A DNA stretch of 64,000 bases from Thermocrinis sp. (lineage in GTDB: Bacteria > Aquificota > Aquificia > Aquificales > Aquificaceae). The notes under the pieces are model-generated. The model saw nothing but the letters and a program-made list of their open reading frames with translations. It searched no databases and was not told the DNA's origin. Positions 28,974-38,732 of this stretch are shown one piece after another. Within the stretch, counting starts at the first letter, position 1; each line of letters begins with the position of its first letter. The position numbers and the translations under genes are program-made. The DNA lies in contig JAPYWH010000001.1 of NCBI GenBank assembly GCA_028276475.1, positions 37,060 to 101,059 on the forward strand, written 5' to 3'.

Positions 28974-29477
28974 GGGCGTGGCGCCCCTCTGCCCAAAGTA
29001 TTTGCCCCTGTATGGTCTTTCTGCGGGTTGGTCTAACCTCGCCAGCACGATCTGGCATATTCTCATTCCTTTGTAAAGCTTTATGGGCACGCTGTTGGCA
29101 TTGTATAGCTCAAGGGTGATCTGTCCCTCAAAGCCTGCATCCACCCATCCTGCGTTTTCAATGAAGAGCCCAAGCCTTCCCAAAGAGGACCTACCCTCCA
29201 CAAAGGCAGTAATGTCCTCCGGTAGCCTTATATACTCCAAGGTAGTGGCAAGTAAAAAGGACTTTGGCTCTATGACTATACCCTCTTGGGGGATGCTCCT
29301 TCTTTCCACAGGCAATTCCTCCGCCCTGACATCTATAAAATCCACCCTGTAGAAGATCACATCCTCTCCGAGGGTGAGGTCTATGGAGGATGCCTGAATG
29401 TTTTCCTCCTTGAGTGGCTCTATGCCAAGCCTTCCTTCCTGTATGAGCCTTTTTATGCTTTTGTCGGACAAAATCAT
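28944..29477 (-). CDS. dcd: dCTP deaminase (possibly bifunctional with dUTPase)
   Basis: The 177-residue enzyme deaminates dCTP to dUTP for dTTP synthesis. It shows MILSDKSIKRLI, SSIDLTLG, and the active-site stretch EGRSSLGRLGLFIENAG followed by GFEGQITLEL with the catalytic Glu. Whether it also hydrolyses dUTP cannot be read. The gene starts 11 nt downstream of the tRNA-Leu 3' end and overlaps the end of the pabC-like frame by 4 nt. Confidence 0.95.
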   Translation of the reverse strand: MILSDKSIKRLIQEGRLGIEPLKEENIQASSIDLTLGEDVIFYRVDFIDVRAEELPVERRSIPQEGIVIEPKSFLLATTLEYIRLPEDITAFVEGRSSLGRLGLFIENAGWVDAGFEGQITLELYNANSVPIKLYKGMRICQIVLARLDQPAERPYRGKYFGQRGATPSKIFVDFGT

Positions 29478-30295
29478 CTCTTTAAAGTGGGGGTGGAGGG
29501 ACTCGAACCCTCACGGGGGTTTTCCCCTGGGGATTTTAAGTCCCCTGCGTCTGCCAGTTCCGCCACACCCCCAGCTTTTAATATTTTAACTATATACTCC
29601 GCCACTTCTGGAAGGACTTTTAAATTGGTCCCACTGATCTGTGCAGGCAAACAGTCTATTAGGGCATTTAACAAAAAGACACCCTCAAATTCCTTCAATC
29701 TATCAACTCTTATGCGTTCCTCTTGAACCTCTATGCGGGCTTTCAAGAGCCTTAGGGTAGTCCCCTCAAGCCTTCCACATTCCACCGCGGGTGTGTAGAA
29801 TTTGCTTCCCTTCAAAAAGAGCAAATTGGCGGAGGACGTCTCGCACACTTCTTCCCTCTCGTTGATCACTATACCATCGTAAAAACCATCCCTGAGGGCA
29901 TCCTTTTTAACCAAAACATTAAAAAGATAGCTGGTAGTTTTGTGTTTGCATAGTGGATCCTCTGAATGTCTTCTGTAAGGAGAGGGCTTGAGAGAAAGGG
30001 GAGCCTTCGGCAGGTTAAGTTTTTTCTTTATTATGAGCTTTTGGTAAGTTTTCAATGAGCCACCGTAGTAGTCATCACCCTCAGAAAGGAGGCAAAATTT
30101 GAGGTAGGTAGGCTCCTCCACTGGCAAAAGGCAGTCTTTTATAAATTCCTCATAGCTTGGACATGGAATCCCAAAGAACTCTGCGGAACTTTTTAGCCTC
30201 TCATAGTGCAGTTTTAACCTTTCTTCCGTAGAAGGGAGTTTTATGGTCTCAAAGAGTCCCTCTCCGTATAACAAGGTCCTATTGCTCACTCCCAT
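29474..30295 (-). CDS. pabC: Class IV aminotransferase (PabC-like) whose frame runs through tRNA-Leu
   Basis: The PLP fold-type IV pattern is clear: LLYGEGLFETIK near the start, a Lys in HKTTSYLFNVL as the PLP candidate, and CETSSANLLFLKG with a GTT phosphate-binding turn. Aminodeoxychorismate lyase (folate) is the most likely role; a branched-chain aminotransferase is less likely given about 240 native residues. No stop occurs before the tRNA: the last 32 residues (AGGVAELADAGDL and on) are tRNA-Leu sequence translated. The functional protein probably ends near residue 241, and the true end is ambiguous. Confidence 0.75.
   Translation of the reverse strand: MGVSNRTLLYGEGLFETIKLPSTEERLKLHYERLKSSAEFFGIPCPSYEEFIKDCLLPVEEPTYLKFCLLSEGDDYYGGSLKTYQKLIIKKKLNLPKAPLSLKPSPYRRHSEDPLCKHKTTSYLFNVLVKKDALRDGFYDGIVINEREEVCETSSANLLFLKGSKFYTPAVECGRLEGTTLRLLKARIEVQEERIRVDRLKEFEGVFLLNALIDCLPAQISGTNLKVLPEVAEYIVKILKAGGVAELADAGDLKSPGENPREGSSPSTPTLKR
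29488..29572 (-). tRNA. tRNA-Leu (anticodon UAA)
   Basis: An 85-nt class II tRNA: acceptor stem GGGGGTG pairing with CACCCCC, anticodon stem-loop GGGGA-CTTAAAA-TCCCC giving UAA, a variable arm typical of leucine tRNA, TTCGAGT in the T loop and discriminator A. The 3' CCA is not encoded. It lies inside the 3' end of the pabC-like reading frame, on the same strand. Confidence 0.95.
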
Positions 30296-31077
30296 TCCCT
30301 CTCTGCGTGAGCCCTTTGCAAGCTTTGGGGAATTTCCACCTCAATGCCAAAGAGGAGTTTCATCTGTAGGGCGTTCAGAACAGCCTTTGCCTTTGCGGTG
30401 TTGTTAAAGAAGACATAAGTCTCTCTATCTCCAAGGGCTTTGACCTTTTCCTTTAGCTTTTTCAGTTCCTCCAAAGAGTAAAGATAGTCGTAGGGGTGCT
30501 CCGGATCTCTTCCGTGAAGTCTAAGGTAGTTTATAGAGCCCACACTCACCCATGGACCCACCAAAAACTTATCACCCTTGGGTGCATCACAGTTTGCCAA
30601 GGAAAAACCCACATCCTCCAAAAATTGGTAAAAGTCTGCCCTTCTAAAACCCTTATTTCTCACTTCCAAAACCCGCTCAAAGCCTCTGAAATCTTCAGAA
30701 AGTTTTTCTATGTAGCTTAAAGCCTCCGCGGAGTATCCAAAACTGTTTGGAAACTGAAAAAGGATAGCTATAAGCCTTTCCTCTTTGACTATGGGCTCTA
30801 TGGAGTAAAGAAACCTTCTAAGGTCCTCTTGGGAGTAATTTCTTCTGTGGGTGAATACCCTGTGAGCCTTTAGGGCAAACCTTAACCTGCTTGTCCTTTC
30901 CAAAAGACCCTTAACTGTCCCCCTGTCGGGAAATCTGTAGAAGGAGGCGTTAAGTTCAAGGACGTTGAAAAATTTTTCGTAATAGCGGAGCCACTCCTGT
31001 TTTTTTAAACGGGGTGGGTAAAAGGCACCCACCCAATCCCTGTAGTAAAAACCGCTACAACCTATATAAACCCTCAA
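30286..31077 (-). CDS. DUF72-family protein
   Basis: The 263-residue protein starts [20 protein letters not shown] and continues with [14 protein letters not shown], a TIM-barrel-like pattern of the DUF72/YecE family, with LRLHGRDP near residue 195. The family function is unknown, although Asp/Glu and His residues at strand ends suggest an enzyme. It lies between atpA (4-nt overlap) and pabC (10-nt overlap), so all three are likely on one mRNA. Confidence 0.85.
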   Translation of the reverse strand: MRVYIGCSGFYYRDWVGAFYPPRLKKQEWLRYYEKFFNVLELNASFYRFPDRGTVKGLLERTSRLRFALKAHRVFTHRRNYSQEDLRRFLYSIEPIVKEERLIAILFQFPNSFGYSAEALSYIEKLSEDFRGFERVLEVRNKGFRRADFYQFLEDVGFSLANCDAPKGDKFLVGPWVSVGSINYLRLHGRDPEHPYDYLYSLEELKKLKEKVKALGDRETYVFFNNTAKAKAVLNALQMKLLFGIEVEIPQSLQRAHAEREWE

Positions 31078-32585
31078 GGGGTAAATTTGGACTTAAAGTC
31101 TTTCAGGGCTTCGTCAATGCGTTTTTTGAGGTCGTCATCCAAAGCCTTCTTTTCCTTAATGTCTTTGAGTATGTCGGGCTTTTGTTTGTCCAAGTATGCG
31201 TATAGTTCCCTTTCAAACTTTCTTACCGCTTCCACAGGTAGGTCGTCCAAATAGCCGTTGGTTCCCGCGTATATGGCTACAATTTGCTTTTCTACGGGTA
31301 TGGGATTGTAAGGCTCTTGCTTGAGAAGTTCCACAAGCCTTAAACCCCTGTTTATAATCTGCTGGGTTGCTTTGTCAAGCTCAGAGGCAAACTGAACAAA
31401 GGCTTCCAGTTCCCTAAACTGAGCCAGATCTAACCTTAGGGTGCCCGCTACCTGCTTCATAGCCTTTATTTGCGCTGCACCACCAACCCGAGACACAGAA
31501 AGACCTACGTTTATGGCAGGTCTGATACCCTTGTTAAAAAGGTCTGGTTCCAAGTAGATCTGCCCGTCAGTTATGGAGATCACGTTGGTGGGAATGTACG
31601 CGGCTACGTCTCCAGCCTTTGTTTCAATTATAGGGAGGGCTGTCAAAGAACCCGCACCCAGCTCGTCGTTGAGCTTGGCAGCCCTTTCTAATAGCCTTGA
31701 GTGAAGGTAAAAGACATCACCCGGGTAGGCTTCCCTTCCGGGAGGTCTTCTCATCAACAAAGATAGCTGTCTGTAAGCTTCCGCATGCTTGGAAAGGTCG
31801 TCGTATATTATCAGAGCATGCTTTCCATTGTCCCTGAAGTATTCACCTATGGTGCATCCCACAAAGGGTGCCAAGTATTGCAAAGAGGCCGGGTCTGTAG
31901 CGGAAGCTACCACCACGCAGGTGTATTCCATAGCCCCGCTTCTTTCTAAAAGCTCTATGATCCTTGCGGTGGTGGAGCGCTTCTGTCCTATGGCTACATA
32001 AATACAATATACATCCGTATCTTTTTGGTTTAGGATGGTATCTATACATATGGTAGTTCTACCCGTGGACCTGTCTCCTATGATCAGCTCCCTCTGACCT
32101 CTTCCTATGGGGATCATGGCGTCTATTGCCTTTATGCCCGTTTGCAGTGGCTCATGAACAGACTTTCTCTTTACCACACCTGGGGCTATCTTTTCCACTG
32201 GAGACCTGTATTCATACTGAATTGGACCTTTGCCATCAAGGGGGTTTCCGAGGGGGTCTATAACCCTACCTATGAGCCCCTCTCCCACCGGGGCGTCCAA
32301 TATCCTTCCGGTTCTTCTTACCAAAGAGCCTTCCCTTATACCGCTCTCGCTACCAAGGATGATCAGACCCACGTTATCCTCTTCCAAGTTGAAAGCAAGA
32401 CCCAATGTTCCCCCTTCAAACTCTACCACTTCGTTTGCCATAACATTGTCCAGTCCATAAGCCCTTGCCACACCGTCGCCCACATAATAAACCACACCCA
32501 CCTCTTCCATCTTTATGGACTCTTCCAAGCCCTTCAGTTGTTCCCTCAGCATTTGCAAGGCTTCTTCATAACTGATGGTCGCCAT
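31074..32585 (-). CDS. atpA: ATP synthase F1 subunit alpha with a P-loop Lys to Arg change
   Basis: The 503-residue alpha subunit of F1 has the normal length and domain order (beta-barrel, nucleotide domain, C-terminal helical bundle). The noncatalytic P-loop reads GDRSTGRT, with Arg176 (codon AGA) at the position normally held by Lys. Walker B ([12 protein letters not shown]) and the arginine finger segment [14 protein letters not shown] are intact. Unlike most bacteria, no other atp gene adjoins it; dispersed atp genes are known in Aquificales. It has an AGGAGGT ribosome site and is divergent from the MglA-like operon. Confidence 0.97.
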   Translation of the reverse strand: MATISYEEALQMLREQLKGLEESIKMEEVGVVYYVGDGVARAYGLDNVMANEVVEFEGGTLGLAFNLEEDNVGLIILGSESGIREGSLVRRTGRILDAPVGEGLIGRVIDPLGNPLDGKGPIQYEYRSPVEKIAPGVVKRKSVHEPLQTGIKAIDAMIPIGRGQRELIIGDRSTGRTTICIDTILNQKDTDVYCIYVAIGQKRSTTARIIELLERSGAMEYTCVVVASATDPASLQYLAPFVGCTIGEYFRDNGKHALIIYDDLSKHAEAYRQLSLLMRRPPGREAYPGDVFYLHSRLLERAAKLNDELGAGSLTALPIIETKAGDVAAYIPTNVISITDGQIYLEPDLFNKGIRPAINVGLSVSRVGGAAQIKAMKQVAGTLRLDLAQFRELEAFVQFASELDKATQQIINRGLRLVELLKQEPYNPIPVEKQIVAIYAGTNGYLDDLPVEAVRKFERELYAYLDKQKPDILKDIKEKKALDDDLKKRIDEALKDFKSKFTP

Positions 32586-32593
32586 AACAACAC

Positions 32594-32643
32594 CTCCTAA
32601 AATTGCAATTTTGGTTTAATATTATAATCAACAATTTTAGGAG
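32594..32643. promoter_or_regulatory. Shared divergent promoter region with 12-bp inverted repeat
   Basis: CTCCTAAAATTG (32594-32605) and its exact complement CAATTTTAGGAG (32632-32643) flank an AT-rich core; each arm contains the Shine-Dalgarno sequence of one divergent gene (atpA and the mglA-like gene). TATAAT boxes occur on both strands in the core (plus 32623-32628; minus 32626-32621). A 14-bp palindrome AAAATTGCAATTTT (32600-32613) overlaps the left arm. It may be an operator or simply paired RBS/leader sequences. Confidence 0.45.
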
Positions 32644-32651
32644 GGAAAAAA

Positions 32652-33224
32652 ATGATTGTGGATGTGGCTAAAAAGGTCATAAGATTAAAAGTTGTCTATT
32701 ATGGTCCAGCCATGACTGGCAAGACCACCAACCTTGAAACCTTTTCAGCCCTAAACGGGCTAAAGCTTATGAAGATAGACACAAAAGGTGATAGGACATT
32801 GGTCTTTGACTTTTCCACAAAAACGGTACAGGTGGGCGATATGACCGCAAGCTTTGCCCTTTATACTATACCCGGTCAGGAAATGTATAAGGACATAAGG
32901 CTTACTGTCCTAAAGGGAGTTGACGGTGTTGTGTTTGTAGCAGATGCACAGGAACATAGGTTAAGCGAGAACATAGAGTTTTTCAATTTACTAAAGAAAG
33001 ATCTTCCTAAGGTAGGCAAGAGATATGGAGAAGTGCCCGTAGTTATACAATACAACAAAATGGATATGCCAAACGCCTTGCCTTTTGAAGTGCTGGAGGA
33101 GGAAATAAACAAAGATAGGCTACCATCCGTTCGTGCAAGCGCAATAAAGGGGGAGGGAGTTGTGGAAACTTTTAACTTGCTGGAAGGGCTATTACTATCA
33201 AAGTTGGAGCGTATAATAGGATGA
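32652..33224 (+). CDS. MglA-like small Ras-family GTPase
   Basis: The 190-residue protein has the MglA-type P-loop YYGPAMTGKTTN (about residues 16-27), a conserved Thr/Asp segment in DTKGDRTLVFDF, the switch II TIPGQEMYKD and the NKMD guanine motif. MglA GTPases set polarity for gliding or type IV pilus motility with an MglB roadblock GAP; no roadblock protein is adjacent here. It heads an operon: the next gene starts with a 4-nt overlap and encodes a DUF4388-type protein, followed by a response regulator and sensor kinase. Confidence 0.9.
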   Translation: MIVDVAKKVIRLKVVYYGPAMTGKTTNLETFSALNGLKLMKIDTKGDRTLVFDFSTKTVQVGDMTASFALYTIPGQEMYKDIRLTVLKGVDGVVFVADAQEHRLSENIEFFNLLKKDLPKVGKRYGEVPVVIQYNKMDMPNALPFEVLEEEINKDRLPSVRASAIKGEGVVETFNLLEGLLLSKLERIIG

Positions 33225-34642
33225 TATCCGGATACCTGAGTTCTCAACAAGATTTTGTAGACCTGATAAACGGTTTTCTATTTAACAAAGAGGGAGTGCT
33301 TGAAATATATCTGGAAGGCAGGTCAATAGAACTTTATATTGAAAACGGTTTTATCAAAGGTTTTTATACTGACACTGAAGGGTTAAAAGCCGAAGAGATA
33401 AACAAAGAGTCCCTTTTGCTATACAGTCTATTTAGCATGCTTGACAATCCAAATGCCCTGTTCTCCTTTAGAAACGCTCCAAAGAGGGAATACCACTTTA
33501 AGTTGGAAGAACCCATATCTGCAGAAGAGCTGATCTTACAGCTTCAGCTTGCCCATCAGGAGTTCAAATCACTTCTCAATTTGATCATAACGCCCTATGC
33601 CACCATTAGAGTGCTAAAACCCTTTAAAAATATGCAAAATTATGACGTTAGGACCTTTGTCTCTGTTATTCTCACTTCCACCGAGACGTTAATATCGGAA
33701 ACAAGAAAGCTTCAAGAACTTCTTCGTTCCGGCTTCTTGGATATAGGGCAATTTTCCACGCCAGAGGTGGGTAAAAGGGTTTATGAAGTAGATTATATAG
33801 TCAAAGATGTGAATATTAAAAATGTGAATATGTTTTCTATACTTGAGAGCTTAAAGATGGGCAAGTTTACGGGTTTTATAAGTATACGTGGGGCTTCTGA
33901 TAATTACGAATTGTATTTCAGAAGGGGAAAGGCGGTAGCCCTTTATCCATACAGTTTTGATTTTTTTGATTTTCTCCTAACTCCTCAATTGGGATATATG
34001 ATGAATGTCGTAAGTATGCCGGAGGATCTTCTGGATAAATTTATACTAAAACATTCAAAAAGAAAGCTCATATCAAGTCTTCCGCATAACTTTATAGAAT
34101 TGGGTAAGGTATTCATAGGAATATTAAAAGATGGATTTAGTGGATTGCTTGTGCTTCAAAAATCAGGCGAACGTATGTATTTTGCCTATGAAAGGGGAGG
34201 GTTATTAGCTTCTTTGCTAGAGGGAGAGCAGTTAAAAATATATAAGGCAGAGCCTTACAGAGATGATTTCTTGGTGGATCTTATTCCCTATGAGCAGATG
34301 GAAAACTTTCTAGAGGTCATACATCTCCTTTTGATAAATGTGGCTTACGGTGTTATCCTTAGACACAGCAATCAAATGTTGCAAAGCATACTCTATTATC
34401 TGTCCTCCTCTGATTTTTTCAAAATAGCTGAGGGTAGCATATACTATAGGGCAGACCCAAGGGGTAGAAGAGAACAGGTTTTGGGTTTTCTTTCTTTTCT
34501 GTTGGATGTAGGATACAAAATACTGGGTAAAAAGAAGCTGGAGGAGGAATTAGAAAACTCTCTTCATCCTTACAGGGACATCTTTAAAGTTTTGGAAATA
34601 GAGGAATACGCAGGATTCTGGAATGAGAGTGCTGTTAGTTGA
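33221..34642 (+). CDS. Protein with three DUF4388 (PATAN)-like repeats
   Basis: The 473-residue protein has three segments with the pattern of the DUF4388/PATAN domain: residues about 15-55 (LEIYLEGRSIELYIENGFIK), about 208-245 (SILESLKMGKFTGFISIRGA, then ELYFRRGKAVALYP) and about 292-345 (GLLVLQKSGERMYFAYERGG). The intervening parts are helical. Such domains accompany response regulators and gliding-motility GTPases. It overlaps the GTPase gene by 4 nt and the response regulator start by 20 nt, so it is translationally coupled to both. It may be an effector or adaptor of the GTPase; the function is otherwise unknown. Confidence 0.65.
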   Translation: MISGYLSSQQDFVDLINGFLFNKEGVLEIYLEGRSIELYIENGFIKGFYTDTEGLKAEEINKESLLLYSLFSMLDNPNALFSFRNAPKREYHFKLEEPISAEELILQLQLAHQEFKSLLNLIITPYATIRVLKPFKNMQNYDVRTFVSVILTSTETLISETRKLQELLRSGFLDIGQFSTPEVGKRVYEVDYIVKDVNIKNVNMFSILESLKMGKFTGFISIRGASDNYELYFRRGKAVALYPYSFDFFDFLLTPQLGYMMNVVSMPEDLLDKFILKHSKRKLISSLPHNFIELGKVFIGILKDGFSGLLVLQKSGERMYFAYERGGLLASLLEGEQLKIYKAEPYRDDFLVDLIPYEQMENFLEVIHLLLINVAYGVILRHSNQMLQSILYYLSSSDFFKIAEGSIYYRADPRGRREQVLGFLSFLLDVGYKILGKKKLEEELENSLHPYRDIFKVLEIEEYAGFWNESAVS

Positions 34643-35294
34643 GGATGACAAAGAGTTGGGGGATATGATAAAAAAAGCTTTAAGTGTGGAGGGCTATGAG
34701 GTAGATTGGGTGCAGGATGGTTTTTTGGCTTTGAAAAATTTCTCAGAAAAGGACTACGACCTTTTGCTTCTTGACCTGATGCTACCGAGGTTTGATGGCA
34801 TAAAAATATGCAAAAAGGTAAGGGAAAGCAGAGACATACCCATTTTGGTAATTACCGCCCGGGGGCAGATAGAAGATAAGGTAGAGGTTCTCCAAGCGGG
34901 AGCGGACGATTACATCACAAAACCCTTCTCTTTTAAAGAATTGCTTGCAAGGATCCAAGCGGTTATGAGAAGATACAAAAGGGCAGAAGATATAATAAGG
35001 GTGGGAGATCTTGTTGTAAATTTAGCATCCCACGAGATCATATACAAAGGTAAGAAAATAAACCTAACGAAAAGGGAGTTTGAATTGCTGAAACTACTTT
35101 CCCAAAGGGCAGGAAGTGTGGTTAGCAGGGAAGAGATATACAAGAAGATTTGGGGATATTCTCACGATGAGGGCTCAAACATAGTGGATGTGTATATAAA
35201 GAACCTTAGAAGTAAGCTTGGAGACAAACCGGCAAAGTTAATACAAACCGTAAGGGGATACGGCTATAAGCTAAGCGCAGAGGATGTCTCTTAA
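34623..35294 (+). CDS. OmpR/PhoB-family response regulator
   Basis: The 223-residue protein has a receiver domain (VEDDKELGDMIKKAL; phosphorylated Asp51 in LLLLDLMLPRFDG; conserved Thr in LVITARGQ; Lys in YITKPFSFKEL) and a winged-helix DNA-binding domain (KINLTKREFELLKLL, VDVYIKNLRSKLG, TVRGYGYKL). It pairs with the histidine kinase encoded next, whose start overlaps its end by 11 nt. The target genes are unknown. Confidence 0.95.
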   Translation: MRVLLVEDDKELGDMIKKALSVEGYEVDWVQDGFLALKNFSEKDYDLLLLDLMLPRFDGIKICKKVRESRDIPILVITARGQIEDKVEVLQAGADDYITKPFSFKELLARIQAVMRRYKRAEDIIRVGDLVVNLASHEIIYKGKKINLTKREFELLKLLSQRAGSVVSREEIYKKIWGYSHDEGSNIVDVYIKNLRSKLGDKPAKLIQTVRGYGYKLSAEDVS

Positions 35295-36586
35295 CAAAAA
35301 GCTCTCGCTATTTTTTGTCTCCCTTTATCTTTTAAGTATCGCCCTTTTTACACTGGTTTCCCTCTTAGCCATCAGGCACGTGCTTATAGGCTACGCTTAT
35401 GGATACATGGAAAGATATGCGAACCCTGTTGTGGAGTTTTACTTAGAGGCTTACAAAGACATTGACAAAAGAATAGGCTCTTTAGCAGAGGATTTAGCCA
35501 GCGAAGATATAGGTGCTTTGGTGGTAGATCGTGAAGGAAAGATTGTAAGCTTTGTGCCACCCTTTAGAGAGGAGATGGTAAATTTACCAAAGCCGGAGGT
35601 CTTCCTAAAGGAAAAAAAGGGTGTATATGAAAACTACGCCTTCTTAACAAAAAAAGTAGGAGAAAAATACACGGTTATTCTACTTTTTAGGCTAAAGTCC
35701 ATACAGAGAGTGCAAGACGAACTTATAAAGTTTGTAGTGCTTACCGCGTCCATAGTGTCAATCTTCATCCTAATTTTGGTCCCGCCCATTATAAAGAGGT
35801 TTCTTGAACCTTTGGGCTATCTTACTTCTATATCCCAAAGGATCTCAAAGGAGGGTCCTTTGGGAGTGGAAGTGGCAGAGGCAAAAACAGAGGATGAGCT
35901 CGGACAGTTGCAAAAGGCTTACAAGGATATGGTAGATAGATTAAAGGAGGTCATAACCTGGCAGGTAAATTTTATGAGGGATATAACCCATGCCCTAAAC
36001 ACACCTTTAACATACATAAAAGGACAGATTGAGCTTATAAGCGAGGGCTTTTACAAGGGAGAGGAATTGAAGGCAGTGCTACAAAAACTTCTCCAACAAA
36101 CCAACAGGATGGAGATGCTTATAAAAAAGCTAATGCTTTTGATGAGGCTCCAATCTGAGGTGCCCTTAAGTCATAGAACTTTTTACACAAATCAATTGTT
36201 TGCAGAGCTTGAGGAAGAATATGAGTTTGTAAAGGAAAGCCATGTCTTTAGGGTGGAATACCTCTCGGAGGACATCCCTTGGGAGGGTGATTACGATTAC
36301 CTTAAGCTTGCCTTGGCAAATCTTTTGGAAAACGCATACAAATACACACCAAAGGGTGGGTTCATAAAGCTTTACTACAAAGACGATTGCATCGTAGTGG
36401 AAGACAGCGGTGTTGGTATTGAGGATAAAGAGAAGGTTTTTGAAGCTTTTTATCGGGAGAACAAAGAGAAAGAGGGTTTTGGACTTGGTTTGGCGATAGT
36501 CAAGGCAATAGCCCAAAAGCAAGGGCTAAGCATTCACTTGGAAAGTGAAAAGGGAAAAGGGAGCAGGTTTTATCTCTGCAAAAGGC

Positions 36587-36597
<11 letters not shown>
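35284..36597 (+). CDS. Membrane sensor histidine kinase (HAMP-HisKA-HATPase)
   Basis: The 437-residue kinase has two membrane helices (about 7-30 and 150-172) around a periplasmic sensor of roughly 120 residues, a HAMP region, a dimerisation domain with phospho-accepting His236 in ITHALNTPLT (an unusual variant of H-ELRTPL), and a catalytic ATPase domain with NLLENAYKYT, DSGVGIED and GFGLGLAIVKA. The signal is unknown. It is the last gene of the MglA-like operon and its 3' end overlaps the convergent ftsB gene by 11 nt. Confidence 0.93.
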
Positions 36598-38150
<1,553 letters not shown>

Positions 38151-38159
38151 TTAAACCAC

Positions 38160-38732
38160 ATGGAACTGCCACGCCTTTATGCCATAACAGACTCCAAAAG
38201 GTATGGAGAAAATTTTGAAGAAACCCTCAGAAGGGTCCTTGACAGGGGCGTCCGAATGGTCCAGCTAAGGGAAAAGGAGCTTACCGGTAGGAAGTATTAT
38301 GAGCTTGCCCTCAGGGTGCGGGAGATCACCAAAGAATACTCCGCCCTTTTGTTCATCAACGACCGGGTGGATGTTGCCCTTGCGGTCCATGCGGACGGTG
38401 TGCATCTGCCAGAAAAGGGTATACCGCCCAAGGTGGTAAAGGAAATCGCACCAAAACTTCTGATAGGATACTCTGCCCACAGCTTGGAATCAGCCCTTTA
38501 CGCCCAAGAACAAGGGGCAGACTTTATAACCCTCAGCCCTATTTTTGAAACCTCTTCACACCCTGACGCTAAACCTCTGGGGCTTCTTTACCTACAGGAA
38601 GTTGCCAAAAAGGTAAGCATTCCTATCTATGCCCTGGGTGGTATAACTTGGGATAGGATCAAACTTTGCTATAAAAACGGTGCTTACGGCGTAGCTGGTA
38701 TAAGCCTTTTTATACCTTCTCAAGAAAAGTGA
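38160..38732 (+). CDS. thiE: Thiamine phosphate synthase
   Basis: The 190-residue TIM-barrel enzyme joins hydroxymethylpyrimidine diphosphate and thiazole phosphate. It starts with MELPRLYAITDSK at 38160; the 12-residue upward extension to 38124 would overlap eno and lacks similarity. Motifs: RMVQLREKELTG, FINDRVDVALAVHADGVHLPE, ITLSPIFETSSHP and YALGGITWD. It is convergent with the UvrD-type helicase (23-nt overlap). Another thiamine-related gene (thiO) lies 19 kb away. Confidence 0.95.
   Translation: MELPRLYAITDSKRYGENFEETLRRVLDRGVRMVQLREKELTGRKYYELALRVREITKEYSALLFINDRVDVALAVHADGVHLPEKGIPPKVVKEIAPKLLIGYSAHSLESALYAQEQGADFITLSPIFETSSHPDAKPLGLLYLQEVAKKVSIPIYALGGITWDRIKLCYKNGAYGVAGISLFIPSQEK

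Noticed and set aside
28715..28996. Minus-strand frame of 93 codons opposite the coding-like stretch
   Set aside because: Its Ser/Cys/Phe-rich product is what the reverse complement of a Glu/Gln-rich helix gives, and its start falls inside dcd.
29286..29726. Open frame of 146 codons on the plus strand across dcd, tRNA-Leu and pabC
   Set aside because: It runs antisense through two good genes and the tRNA, and its product has no family pattern.
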